64,000 bases of DNA, taken from Prevotella communis (GTDB taxonomy: Bacteria > Bacteroidota > Bacteroidia > Bacteroidales > Bacteroidaceae). The translations under genes were made by a program, and so were the position numbers. The notes below the pieces were generated by a model that made no database searches, had not been told where the DNA came from, and worked only from the letters and a program-made list of their open reading frames with translations. This document shows positions 1-7,631 of this stretch, piece by piece (within the stretch, counting starts at the first letter, position 1; every line of letters begins with the position of its first letter). The DNA lies in NCBI RefSeq assembly GCF_022024175.1, contig NZ_CP091794.1:310001-374000 (forward strand), read 5' to 3'.

Positions 1-1
1 T

Positions 2-217
2 CTGGAACTCGTCCCTGAGGTTGTGGAGTGCCATTTCACCACAGGTCCTTATACCATGATGGTGAAACTCTATGCGCGCGACAATGAGCAGTTGATGGAC
101 CTCATCAATGGCCAGCTGCAGGAGATTCCCGGCGTGGTGGCTACAGAGACGCTGATCTCGCTCGAACAGAGCATCAAACGTGAAATACCTGTTCATTTCG
201 AAGAAATAGAATTGTAA
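2..217 (+). CDS. Lrp/AsnC-family regulator, C-terminal part (5' truncated by window edge)
   Basis: The reading frame is open from the left edge and ends at TAA 215-217. About 71 residues are visible. They match the C-terminal effector-binding (RAM) half of Lrp/AsnC proteins: the stretch VECHFTTGPYTMMVKLYARD is the typical 'xxGxYDxxL' strand-turn-strand, and GVVATETLISLEQ matches the usual 'PGVxxTeTxivL' end. The DNA-binding HTH part lies outside the window. Proteins of this family bind amino acids and form octamers that control amino-acid metabolism. The next gene starts one base after this stop codon, so the two are probably co-transcribed, which fits a regulator of peptide or amino-acid use. 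The exact paralogue cannot be named from this fragment. Confidence 0.85.
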   Translation: MELVPEVVECHFTTGPYTMMVKLYARDNEQLMDLINGQLQEIPGVVATETLISLEQSIKREIPVHFEEIEL

Positions 218-1981
218 ATGAGGCATTTTGATTTGAATGCTATACTGGCCGAGGCTCATCAGGAATTCCCTGTCGCGCAGCGTCGGCCGGTTATTGGTAT
301 TACAGGCAACTATGGTGAGCTGACCTGTAAACTGGGTGAGGGATACTATAAACAGATAGTGGCTGCTGGTGGTGTGCCTATGATTATTCCGCCTGTGGCT
401 GACAAGACAGTGCTGGCCGACACGCTCGACCGTATTGATGCCCTGATGCTCAGTGGCGGAGCCGATATCAACCCCCTCTATTGTGGTGAGGAACCTGTGC
501 CGGGCCTGGGAGGCATCAATAGTGAGCGCGACCTGCCCGAACTGCTCATTGCCCGAATGGCCTATAACCGTCAGTTGCCTATCCTTGGCATCTGTCGTGG
601 CATCCAGACCTTGGCTGTGGCTTTGGGTGGCAAGGTGGAGCAGGATATCAAGTTGACTACCGTGAAACATTCACAGGATGCCGATCGCTCAGAACCTACG
701 CATTCTGTCTCCATTGAAAAAGATTCTACCTTGTATAAAATATACAGCGGTAGCAAGTCTTTCACTCTTCACTCTTCACTTTTCCCTCTCTATGTCAACT
801 CCTTCCATCATCAGGCGGTGAGCGATGCCGGACCCCGTTTCCGTGTTGTCGGCCGTGCTGCCGATGGGGTGATAGAGGCTATTGAGAGTACTGAGTTCAA
901 ACCTATCCTGGGTGTGCAGTGGCATCCGGAGTGTATGGGTGCCGACGGACTGCCTGTCTTCCAGTGGCTGGTGGACGAGGCACGGAAGTTCAAGGAGGTG
1001 AAGCGTGTGCATCATCACACCTTGACGCTCGACACCCATTGCGACACGCCGATGTTCTTCCCTCAGGATGTGAACTTCGCCGCTCGCGACCCACGTATCC
1101 TCGTTGACTTGCATAAGATGACCGAGGGACGCCAGGATGCTACGATTATGGTGGCTTACCTGCCTCAGCAGAGTGACCAGTGGCAAGGCGTTAAAGGCGA
1201 GAAACGTGCTTTTGCTGACGATATCTTTGATAAGATTGAACAAATCGTGGCACAGAATGCCGATTATCTGGCGCTTGCCCGTACGCCTCAGCAGTTGTGG
1301 GATAATAAGCATGCCGGACGCAAGAGTATCATGATGGGTATCGAGAACGGTTTGGCACTTGATGGTGACATCCACAATATTCAGCATTTCAAGGACCGTG
1401 GCATCGTCTATATCACCCTTTGTCATAATGGCGATAATGACATCTGCGACTCTGCCCGTGGCTCTGAGACCCATGGTGGCGTGAGTGCCTTTGGGCAGGA
1501 GGTTATCCGCGAGATGAACCGACTGGGTATTATGGTCGATCTGAGTCATGCCCACGAGAAGAGTTTCTATGATGCCTTGGAACTGTCAAGGACGCCTATC
1601 GTATGCAGTCATAGTTCGGCTCGTGCCCTGTGTGACCATCCGCGCAACCTGACCGACGACCAGATGCGTGCCCTTGCCGCCAAGGGTGGCGTGTGCCAGA
1701 TAACGCTTTATCATGGGTTTCTGAAGAAAGAGGGCGAGGCTACCATCTTGGATGCTATGCAACATTTGGACCATGCTATCCAGGTGATGGGTATCGACCA
1801 CGTAGGGCTGGGTACCGATTTCGATGGCGATGGTGGTATCCGTGGGTTGGCAAACAGTAGTGAGCTGACCAACTTCACCCGCCAGCTGCTGGCTCGTCGT
1901 TATAGTGATGCCGATATCCAGAAGATATGGGGCGGCAACTTCCTGCGTGTCATGCAGCAGGTGCAAGGTAATAATGGATAA
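218..1981 (+). CDS. Fused gamma-glutamyl hydrolase-like (peptidase C26) / membrane-dipeptidase-like (peptidase M19) protein
   Basis: A 587-residue two-domain enzyme. Residues about 20-255 are a class I glutamine amidotransferase-like C26 domain of the PuuD type: nucleophile in GIC126RGI and His236/Glu238 in QWHPE. Residues about 268-580 are an M19 renal-dipeptidase-like metallopeptidase: metal site H274-C-D276 in DTHCDTP, then CHNGDND, DLSHAH and SHSSARA segments. The first domain hydrolyses gamma-glutamyl bonds, the second dipeptides, so the fusion could process gamma-glutamyl peptides stepwise; that is inference. No signal peptide is seen, so it is probably cytoplasmic. ATG follows the Lrp-type gene by zero bases. 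Residues about 174-189 (SGSKSFTLHSSLFP) are encoded by a dispersed repeat and appear inserted just before the conserved VNSFHHQ strand. Confidence 0.9.
   Translation: MRHFDLNAILAEAHQEFPVAQRRPVIGITGNYGELTCKLGEGYYKQIVAAGGVPMIIPPVADKTVLADTLDRIDALMLSGGADINPLYCGEEPVPGLGGINSERDLPELLIARMAYNRQLPILGICRGIQTLAVALGGKVEQDIKLTTVKHSQDADRSEPTHSVSIEKDSTLYKIYSGSKSFTLHSSLFPLYVNSFHHQAVSDAGPRFRVVGRAADGVIEAIESTEFKPILGVQWHPECMGADGLPVFQWLVDEARKFKEVKRVHHHTLTLDTHCDTPMFFPQDVNFAARDPRILVDLHKMTEGRQDATIMVAYLPQQSDQWQGVKGEKRAFADDIFDKIEQIVAQNADYLALARTPQQLWDNKHAGRKSIMMGIENGLALDGDIHNIQHFKDRGIVYITLCHNGDNDICDSARGSETHGGVSAFGQEVIREMNRLGIMVDLSHAHEKSFYDALELSRTPIVCSHSSARALCDHPRNLTDDQMRALAAKGGVCQITLYHGFLKKEGEATILDAMQHLDHAIQVMGIDHVGLGTDFDGDGGIRGLANSSELTNFTRQLLARRYSDADIQKIWGGNFLRVMQQVQGNNG
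735..786 (+). repeat. Dispersed palindromic-repeat arm inside coding sequence (copy 2)
   Basis: The + strand reads AGCGGTAGCAAG followed by TCTTTCACTCTTCACT and one more TCTTCACT unit. It matches the right arm of the intergenic hairpin at 21644-21724 (GCGGCAGCAAAT then TTTTCACTCTTCACT). Here it is in frame inside the C26 domain and adds a Ser/Leu/Phe-rich segment of about 11-14 residues between two conserved blocks. A third copy, in a different frame, lies at 59276-59316. Confidence 0.65.
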
Positions 1982-2007
1982 TGGATAATTGAAAATTAAA
2001 AGACCTG

Positions 2008-2766
2008 ATGAATATGAAGAAGATTTTTAGCTGGATGCTGACCGCCATCCTTGCTTGCGGTGCTATGAGTGCTCAGGCACAAGTGATGAAAGCGGCCGAT
2101 TTGGAGAAATATGCTAAAGAGAAATATGGTGATAAGTGGCTCGATGCTGCTGCTAACCTGGCCAAGGAACTGACGCTGGATAAGAACGAGTCGCTGTCTT
2201 ATCAGCAGGTTATCGAGGCCCCTGGTAAGACGAAGGCGCAGCTTTATGTGGCGCTGAACTACTGGGCTACGGCTACCTTTAAGGACAAGCAGGCTATCAC
2301 GCTCAATGACAAGGATGCAGGCTGCATCATCATCTCTTCTTCTATCGATGGTATCGCTGATCATACAGGTACCCTCAACCGTTATGTGGTGAGCATCACG
2401 CCCGTCATCAAGATTGATATCAAGGAAGGACGTGTGCGTGTCACTTATACCGTACAAAACTATGACATCCTCAAGGCTGAGGCTGCTGGCTGGATTGGTG
2501 GTATTTTCGATAACAGTTCCAACCGTACAGATCGTCAGAATGTCTATGGTGATGGCAAGCGCCTGAAGGGTGACAATACCGATCGCCGTCTCTACGACGA
2601 GCAGTGGGAGATTGCCAAGCATTATCCTTTTGTGGAGAAAGATAATAAGAAGCGTACCTGCTCTAAGGCTCTCGTGATGACCCACGCCTATTCCAACGCT
2701 ATCATGGATAAGGTGGAGGAAGCCATCAAGAATGGTATCGTGGGCAACGAGGACGAAGACTGGTAA
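2008..2766 (+). CDS. DUF4468-type secreted protein
   Basis: 252 residues with a clear Sec signal peptide (MKKIFSWMLTAILACGAMS, cut after AQA). The mature part resembles DUF4468 proteins of Bacteroidota, which have a TBP-like fold and unknown function: residues about 60-150 hold the strand pattern LYVALNYWATATF, GCIIISSSI and VTYTVQNYDI. No catalytic motif is visible. It lies 26 bases after the dipeptidase gene on the same strand and ends 15 bases before the convergent hipA stop, so it may be the last gene of the operon that starts with the Lrp-type regulator. The upstream gap contains the low-complexity run AATGGATAATGGATAATTG, typical of gene junctions here. The family assignment rests on recognition of the fold pattern and is not certain. 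Confidence 0.7.
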   Translation: MNMKKIFSWMLTAILACGAMSAQAQVMKAADLEKYAKEKYGDKWLDAAANLAKELTLDKNESLSYQQVIEAPGKTKAQLYVALNYWATATFKDKQAITLNDKDAGCIIISSSIDGIADHTGTLNRYVVSITPVIKIDIKEGRVRVTYTVQNYDILKAEAAGWIGGIFDNSSNRTDRQNVYGDGKRLKGDNTDRRLYDEQWEIAKHYPFVEKDNKKRTCSKALVMTHAYSNAIMDKVEEAIKNGIVGNEDEDW

Positions 2767-2781
2767 GTCCGGCGGTATTTA

Positions 2782-3873
2782 TTAAAAGTATTTCTTGAGT
2801 TCGCGGGTTCCTTCCCTGACCTCTTCAATGATTTGTTGGCAACGTTCACGAGACATGCGGATGTTCATGCCTACAGTTATCATGTCTTCGTCTGAGGGTA
2901 ATCCTTTGAAGTTGATGGTTGAGGCGTGTTCCCCCAGAGTGGCATCGTTGGTCAGGTCGTAAGCGGGAGCCAACGACCACTTCCCGTCACGACAGATGAA
3001 ACTGAAGTTGCGTGCATGGTCATCCATGTTGTGGGCAAAGACATTGAATGCCATCCGTCGGAACTGTTGTTCTACGGCCTTGGGCGATTGTGTCAGATAG
3101 CCTGTCAACTGCAACAGATTATGGTATTCCATCTTTGGGGGAGTGATGGGTTCATTCAGTAAGGCGCTGGCTGTGGCAACATGTAGGCGGACGTCGTTCT
3201 CAATGTCAAAGCGGCGAACGGCAAAGTATTTGCCTTCTATCAGTTTGAACTCTGGTACGTCTATGCCGCATTGGCGAGCAACCTTATTATAATCGTATTC
3301 TAATTGGCCGATGTACTTGGGGTCGTAGGTGTGGCGGAATTTTACCAGCCAATGTCCGTCAGCATCGGAGAAGATGGCCTTTGGACGTACACCACCAGAG
3401 TTCCCGCTCTTAAAATAGAGCATGTCGGCATTCTCTTCCGTCCGCTCTGACAGTACATCTAGTGCTATCTGCTGCATCTCATCAAAAGAGCGTTGGCTAT
3501 CCTCTTGTTGTAGTTTCGTTTCAGGCAGATAACACAGAGCTCCCATTCCGGAATTGCCAACTATGCTCAGCCATTGTACGGGTGTTAATCCTTGTGGGTC
3601 AACGCCAGACTTCTTGAGCACTTTTCGTAGAAGGTATTCGCCATAGCCACCAGGCAGACTGTCTTCGAACACTCCGAAGTTACCATTGAACGGCTGGTAA
3701 TCGGCAGTAAACAAACCAGCTTTCAAGGGTAATTGTAAAGGAGAAATTGAAAAACCGTCCGAAAGCCAGTCATTGTCATACTCAAATTGACAATTCGACC
3801 TGTTGCCCATAGACAGTGTTCCCACTTTTCGCCCATGATACATCACGCTGACTGCTTGTACATTCTTTATCAT
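2782..3873 (-). CDS. hipA: HipA-family serine/threonine kinase toxin
   Basis: 363 residues. The N-terminal subdomain (residues about 5-115) has VMYHGRKVGTLSM and FGVFEDSLPGGYGEYLL, as in HipA N1. The C-terminal kinase core carries the P-loop-like SGNSGGVRPKAIF (156-168), catalytic loop HNMDDHARNF (281-290, with Asp284/Asp285) and metal-binding AYDL with Asp306. Characterised HipA phosphorylates glutamyl-tRNA synthetase and halts translation; the substrate here is unknown. At 363 aa it is shorter than E. coli HipA (440 aa) but keeps both the N1 domain and the kinase core, unlike split HipS/HipT systems. The start ATG overlaps the hipB stop by 4 bases, the normal translational coupling. The gene is convergent with the DUF4468 gene. 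Confidence 0.92.
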   Translation of the reverse strand: MIKNVQAVSVMYHGRKVGTLSMGNRSNCQFEYDNDWLSDGFSISPLQLPLKAGLFTADYQPFNGNFGVFEDSLPGGYGEYLLRKVLKKSGVDPQGLTPVQWLSIVGNSGMGALCYLPETKLQQEDSQRSFDEMQQIALDVLSERTEENADMLYFKSGNSGGVRPKAIFSDADGHWLVKFRHTYDPKYIGQLEYDYNKVARQCGIDVPEFKLIEGKYFAVRRFDIENDVRLHVATASALLNEPITPPKMEYHNLLQLTGYLTQSPKAVEQQFRRMAFNVFAHNMDDHARNFSFICRDGKWSLAPAYDLTNDATLGEHASTINFKGLPSDEDMITVGMNIRMSRERCQQIIEEVREGTRELKKYF

Positions 3874-4181
3874 ACGCCACGCTTTCTAGTACGGTTCTTG
3901 TTAATCTCCAGCAGTTCCTCCATTGTGTCGTATTTCGGTTCTGCCAACAACTGCATGATTTCCTCAGAATAGCCTAAGGCTTTCGCTAATTTTACATACG
4001 ATTCTAAAGAAATGGAGTGCTTCAATTCAAAGCGCTGAATGGATGAAGCAGGCACACCGCTCATCTCCGCAAGACTCTTTGTGGAGAGTTTCTTCTCCAA
4101 GCGTCTTGTCTTCAGGTTCTCTGCCAACCGCTGCATCGTTGTTTGCAGCGGATAAGGATCAAATACGTATTTCTTATGCAT
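3870..4181 (-). CDS. hipB: HipB-like XRE antitoxin/regulator
   Basis: 103 residues with an HTH_3/XRE domain at about 15-70: LAENLKTRRLEKKLSTKSLAEMSGVPASSIQRFE, with helix-turn-helix around SLAEMSGVPASSIQRFE. It sits directly upstream of and overlaps hipA, as expected for the antitoxin that binds HipA and represses the operon. The N-terminal MHKKYVFDPYPLQTTMQ is unusual but could be a short lead-in. An alternative start is possible inside the first 15 codons. A second, orphan hipB-like gene lies at 10733-11080. Confidence 0.88.
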   Translation of the reverse strand: MHKKYVFDPYPLQTTMQRLAENLKTRRLEKKLSTKSLAEMSGVPASSIQRFELKHSISLESYVKLAKALGYSEEIMQLLAEPKYDTMEELLEINKNRTRKRGV

Positions 4182-4270
4182 CGTATATTATGCGTAATTC
4201 GCTAAATTTTCGTTTTATACATCAAATATGGTGTACAAAGTTACGAATAATAATCCAAACTACCAAATAT

Positions 4271-6976
4271 TTAGTCCTTTTTCTTCGCATCGAGGTGATA
4301 GCTGAAGCTGAGCCCGATGTAGTGGTGGCGGAAGTCGCTCCACGAGGTAGTTTTCTGGTAGGCGGTCTGGTCGGCACGGAAGCTGTCCTCGTTGTTAAGA
4401 ATGTCCTCAAACTCCAAGCCCAGTTTGGCTTTATTCTTGAGAATCTTCCAAGATACCGAACCATTCCACAACAGGAGGTCCTTGTTCATAGACTGCACGT
4501 TGTAGCCTCGGCGGGTGCTTTCTGTAAGATCGGTGTTGAAAACAAAGTTGCCAACGGTGACCTCGCCTTTGATACCAAATCTGTTGTTCCACAGCGTGGT
4601 GTTCTGCTCGGGTGAGGCATCATAACGCTGGCGGTTGGCATCAATCTCGGCAAAGACGGAGGTCTTCAGCCAGTTGCGGTCGAACGACAGGGTAATCTTT
4701 TCTTTTGGATGGAAGCTGCTTTGCTGGTTGAGCGTACGCTCCGTTTGTGTGGGCAGCAAGGTCAGATAGCCATAGCGTTGCTCAGTGCTGATTTCCAGGT
4801 TGTTTTGCAGACGGAAGTAATCGCCCAACGCCTGATCGAGGTTCAGACGGAACGACCATGTCTGACTGCCCTTCACATTCTCTGTGCGGCTGACATAGAC
4901 GGCAGTCGTGGGGTCATAGCTCAGGGCGCTGATATGCTCGCGGTCAGAAGAGCGATAGCTCATGGTGAGGTTGAATGAGGTCTGACTCTTTGACAACACC
5001 ATATTGTATGACAAAGAAGCATCATGGGTGTGGGTGTCTTTCAGATAGGGGTTGCCTTCGACGATGTAGAGAGGATTGGTAAGGTCGCGATAGGCCAGCG
5101 TGTTGAGTAGGGTGGGCATCTTGGTCTTGAAGCTATAGTTCACATTGAGGCCGATGGTCTTGGTGATTTTCCAGTTGGCACGCAATGATGGGTCTATCTG
5201 GAAACTATGACGTACGGCAGCCGTGTCGAGTTGTCCTCGCTGGTAGTCCTGATTCTCACGCTGCCATTGGGCTGATACGTTGGGCATCAGCTGGAGGGCT
5301 TTGAGGTTGATGGTCTGACTGATGTTAAATTCGTGAAGCAGTGTGGTGTGTCGGTCCTTATAGCTGTTGGCTTCGTCAACCAGACCGTCAGTCAGGAAAT
5401 CGCAGTCCCTACGGTTGCGTTCATACGACAGTTTGTAGGTTGCTTTCATCCGCCATTTCTGGGTGAGCCAGCGATTGAAGAAGAGTTCGCCGAAGGTTTG
5501 GAACGTTTTTGAGGGTGAGGTGTAGAACTGGTTTAGTTGCGAGGAGCTGATAGATGCAGTATTTGAGGTGATGGTGCGCGTGGTCCAGCTCTCAGTCTTA
5601 TTCTCTCTGTATCTGATGTAGTAGTTGATGCCCAGCGACCCATCCTTGACAAAATGTTCCCATCCTCCGCGAGACCAAAGGTTGGTTTGGTGTCCTTCGT
5701 CGTGCTGGGAGGTGAGTTGCGACAGCGTTGGCGCATAGGTGGAGGTGCCTGCCTGCATCTCCTCTTCCTCGACGGCCTGACGGCTGTGTGAGCGTGTCTT
5801 GGAATAATTCACACCGCCTCTTATATAGAAGGTGTTAAGTGTGTCTGGGCTCCAATCCGCTCCTGCTTGGATTCTTGGCGCCAGTCTATGGTTGCGCTGA
5901 TAGTTCTTGGAAGTGGAACGGGTGGCAGCAGTATTGGGGAAATAGTTCTCTGTAATCTGATTGTTGGTTTTCCAATCATCATGGTGAATCAATCCTGCAG
6001 TGACGTCGTAAGAGTTCTCCAGATTGTGGTTTCCCATCTTCTTGGGCCAGTTGTGCTGATAGCCCGTGGAAAGGCCTTGTTCGATGCCGTAGCCTCTGCC
6101 GCCATTAAAGATCATCCAGTCGCGCATGTTGCGCTCATGTCCTACTCCTGTGTTGTTGGCATTGGCAAAGACCAAGACGGGGTCGGTCTTCGACAGGCGG
6201 TTCATCACCAGCATGCCTTCATAGTGCTGAGGGCTTTGCGCGCTGGCTGTGACGTCGCCATACCAGCGGTCCAGAAAGCCGGGCTTAATGGTGAGGTCGA
6301 GCACCATATCCTCTGTGCCGTCGTCCTTGCCTGTGCGCTCGCTGAATGTGGATTGCTTGTTGTAGGCTTTGATATCCTGCACAGCTTCGGCAGGCAACTG
6401 TCCCACGATGTCATCGTCCCCCAAGAGCCTCTGGCCACCCATCGTGATGCGGATGGGTTTGCCGTTCCATGACAGTTTGCCGTTTTCGTCAACCTGTACG
6501 CCTGGCAACTGGCGGATGAGCTCGTCAAGGCGTGCACCTTCCTGCAGGTGGAATGCCTCTGGATGGAAGACGATGGTGTCGCCTTTGACCGTGAAGCGAC
6601 GGGCGCGCCCCTTCACCTCTACCATTTTCAGCATCTGTGGCGACATGGTCAGTTCGATGTCGCCCAGGTCGAGCGTATCTTTCCTGCTGTCACTAAAGGC
6701 AAGGAATGTTTTCGTCTTGGAATAATAGCCTAACATCGCAGCAGTCACTTTGTTGCGGCCTTCTGCGTTTATAGAGAAGCAGCCAAGCGAGTCTGTCTTA
6801 AAATAGGCCCATGTCCAGCCTTCATCGATATGATCAAACTTCAACTGCGCCTCGGGCAGCGGTTCCTTGGTCTCCGCGTCCACTACACGACCTTTGACGA
6901 CGTCCGCGTATGCAGTTGTATTGCCGAAAAGTAGCGCAACGAGAATGAGAAGAGGGTTAAGGATGGTTTCCTTCAT
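4271..6976 (-). CDS. TonB-dependent-receptor-like outer-membrane beta-barrel protein with carboxypeptidase-type N-domain
   Basis: 901 residues. Signal peptide at 1-24 (LLILVALLFGNTTAYA). Residues about 27-115 form a carboxypeptidase-regulatory-like beta sandwich (VVKGRVVDAETKEPLPEAQL), then a plug-like region (about 140-230: LIRQLPGVQVDENGKLSWNG, AEAVQDIKAYNKQS), then a long barrel ending HYIGLSFSYHLDAKKKD. This is the 'outer membrane beta-barrel' branch of TonB-dependent proteins common in Bacteroidota, with many members of unknown substrate. No SusD partner is adjacent, so a glycan-import role is not supported. A -7 box TATATTTG lies at 7058-7051 with a TTG about 20 bases upstream, giving a monocistronic unit. 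Confidence 0.88.
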   Translation of the reverse strand: MKETILNPLLILVALLFGNTTAYADVVKGRVVDAETKEPLPEAQLKFDHIDEGWTWAYFKTDSLGCFSINAEGRNKVTAAMLGYYSKTKTFLAFSDSRKDTLDLGDIELTMSPQMLKMVEVKGRARRFTVKGDTIVFHPEAFHLQEGARLDELIRQLPGVQVDENGKLSWNGKPIRITMGGQRLLGDDDIVGQLPAEAVQDIKAYNKQSTFSERTGKDDGTEDMVLDLTIKPGFLDRWYGDVTASAQSPQHYEGMLVMNRLSKTDPVLVFANANNTGVGHERNMRDWMIFNGGRGYGIEQGLSTGYQHNWPKKMGNHNLENSYDVTAGLIHHDDWKTNNQITENYFPNTAATRSTSKNYQRNHRLAPRIQAGADWSPDTLNTFYIRGGVNYSKTRSHSRQAVEEEEMQAGTSTYAPTLSQLTSQHDEGHQTNLWSRGGWEHFVKDGSLGINYYIRYRENKTESWTTRTITSNTASISSSQLNQFYTSPSKTFQTFGELFFNRWLTQKWRMKATYKLSYERNRRDCDFLTDGLVDEANSYKDRHTTLLHEFNISQTINLKALQLMPNVSAQWQRENQDYQRGQLDTAAVRHSFQIDPSLRANWKITKTIGLNVNYSFKTKMPTLLNTLAYRDLTNPLYIVEGNPYLKDTHTHDASLSYNMVLSKSQTSFNLTMSYRSSDREHISALSYDPTTAVYVSRTENVKGSQTWSFRLNLDQALGDYFRLQNNLEISTEQRYGYLTLLPTQTERTLNQQSSFHPKEKITLSFDRNWLKTSVFAEIDANRQRYDASPEQNTTLWNNRFGIKGEVTVGNFVFNTDLTESTRRGYNVQSMNKDLLLWNGSVSWKILKNKAKLGLEFEDILNNEDSFRADQTAYQKTTSWSDFRHHYIGLSFSYHLDAKKKD

Positions 6977-7050
6977 GATTGAATATGGTTGTTTAATGTT
7001 TTATCTTGAAGTACTCGAGTAGGGCTTTGTATTTAGCTCGTTTTCTGCTG

Positions 7051-7058
7051 CAAATATA
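7051..7058 (-). promoter_or_regulatory. Bacteroidota -7 box for the 6976 outer-membrane gene
   Basis: On the minus strand TATATTTG, preceded by TTG at a 20-base spacing, lies about 75 bases upstream of the start codon. It matches the TTTG-N19-21-TAnnTTTG housekeeping promoter pattern of this phylum. Confidence 0.7.
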
Positions 7059-7101
7059 TTAAATTTTGTCGATACCGGCAAGAATTTGAGTGCGTTTTTT
7101 A

Positions 7102-7211
7102 TTATTTCTTGTTGCTGAACACTTCAGTCAGTTTCTTTTCTATGTCCTTTCCATGCAGGCCGTCAGGGCAATGAGGGCAAGCAGGAGGGTCGTTAAGGCG
7201 TTTTTAATCAT
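7102..7211 (-). pseudogene. Decayed small lipoprotein (frameshifted)
   Basis: From ATG at 7211 the minus strand encodes MIKNALTTLLLALIALTAC, a lipoprotein signal with lipobox LTAC, but it hits TAG at 7142-7140 after 23 codons (tail MERT). One frame over, the sequence continues GKDIEKKLTEVFSNKK to TAA at 7104-7102, an amphipathic charged tail that reads like real protein. A single-base indel near 7150 would join the two parts. Upstream of the ATG lies the CCTACACT array, not a recognisable promoter. It could instead be a genuine 23-residue lipopeptide; the frame-shifted continuation makes a relic more likely. Confidence 0.4.
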
Positions 7212-7307
7212 TGGTTTCCTATTTTTGTTTTTTTCTGTCACCCTCACCATGAACCGTCTGAAATGCCGATGTATAAAGGGGTTGATGGGTGTTGAGGATG
7301 CTCTTCA

Positions 7308-7362
7308 TCCTACACTAATCCTACACTCACCCTACACTGCCCCCTCACTTACACCTCATGAA
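7308..7362 (+). repeat. 11-bp tandem array (CCTACACT theme), five units
   Basis: Units of exactly 11 bases: TCCTACACTAA, TCCTACACTCA, CCCTACACTGC, CCCCTCACTTA and CACCTCATGAA (7308, 7319, 7330, 7341, 7352). Identity decays from left to right. The reverse-complement theme (TGTAGGGT) recurs at the same 11-bp pitch at 10126-10169, on the other side of the IS66 element. Confidence 0.8.
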
Positions 7363-7363
7363 A

Positions 7364-7451
7364 AAATACGTCGTTGAGGTACTCCGATTACGTCGCCCAC
7401 GTACTCTGAGTACGTCCCCTGCGTACGGACAGTTATACATGAATTTCATGT
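7364..7451 (+). repeat. 22-bp phased palindrome array B, four units
   Basis: Four consecutive 22-base units start at 7364, 7386, 7408 and 7430. The first three share TACGTC at positions 4-9 and GTAC at about position 16, so each unit is itself split near 11-12 bases. Perfect dyads inside or across units: GTACTCTGAGTAC (7401-7413) and ACATGAATTTCATGT (7437-7451). No ORF uses it. Confidence 0.75.
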
Positions 7452-7460
7452 ACTTTTCTT

Positions 7461-7573
7461 TTGTCTGCGACGCTACACGAATGACCATGAAAATCCATAA
7501 ATGACTCATAAATATTGATTCATGAAATAATTTTTGTCCATTTATGATTATTTATGTAGCGCCGCAGGCAGAC
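7461..7573 (+). mobile_element. MITE-like element with GTCTGCGACGCTACA terminal inverted repeats
   Basis: About 113 bases, AT-rich inside, without an ORF. The left end TTTTGTCTGCGACGCTACA faces the right end TGTAGCGCCGCAGGCAGAC (an inverted copy with one short insertion). The interior repeats the words CATAAATG and CATGAA. The same ends frame the GxxExxY gene at 17124-17800, so this looks like an ORF-less relative of that cassette. It lies directly after array B and 28 bases before the IS66 left end. No target duplication could be recognised. Confidence 0.6.
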
Positions 7574-7593
7574 TAAAGGTTCTTTGGCAAAAG

Positions 7594-7601
7594 ATTCTGA
7601 G
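7594..7601 (+). repeat. IS66 target-site duplication, left copy (ATTCTGAG)
   Basis: ATTCTGAG directly abuts the left inverted repeat and is repeated exactly at 10118-10125. Eight bases is the usual duplication length for IS66-family elements. Confidence 0.95.
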
Positions 7602-7631
7602 GTAAGCGTATCCGCTTTGACGCCTTGCAGG

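Noticed and set aside
776..1555. 259-codon minus-strand ORF
   Set aside because: Lies fully inside the C26-M19 gene, opposite strand; composition is that of a shadow frame and no family is recognised.
2782..4181. Split HipBST system
   Set aside because: The 363-residue kinase contains its own N1 domain, so this is an ordinary two-gene hipBA module.
5867..6472. 201-codon plus-strand ORF
   Set aside because: Antisense to the outer-membrane protein gene; no start signal or family likeness.
7090..7377. 95-codon plus-strand ORF before the IS66
   Set aside because: Its C-terminal half is the 11-bp array and the start of array B; the N-terminal part is antisense to the decayed lipoprotein.
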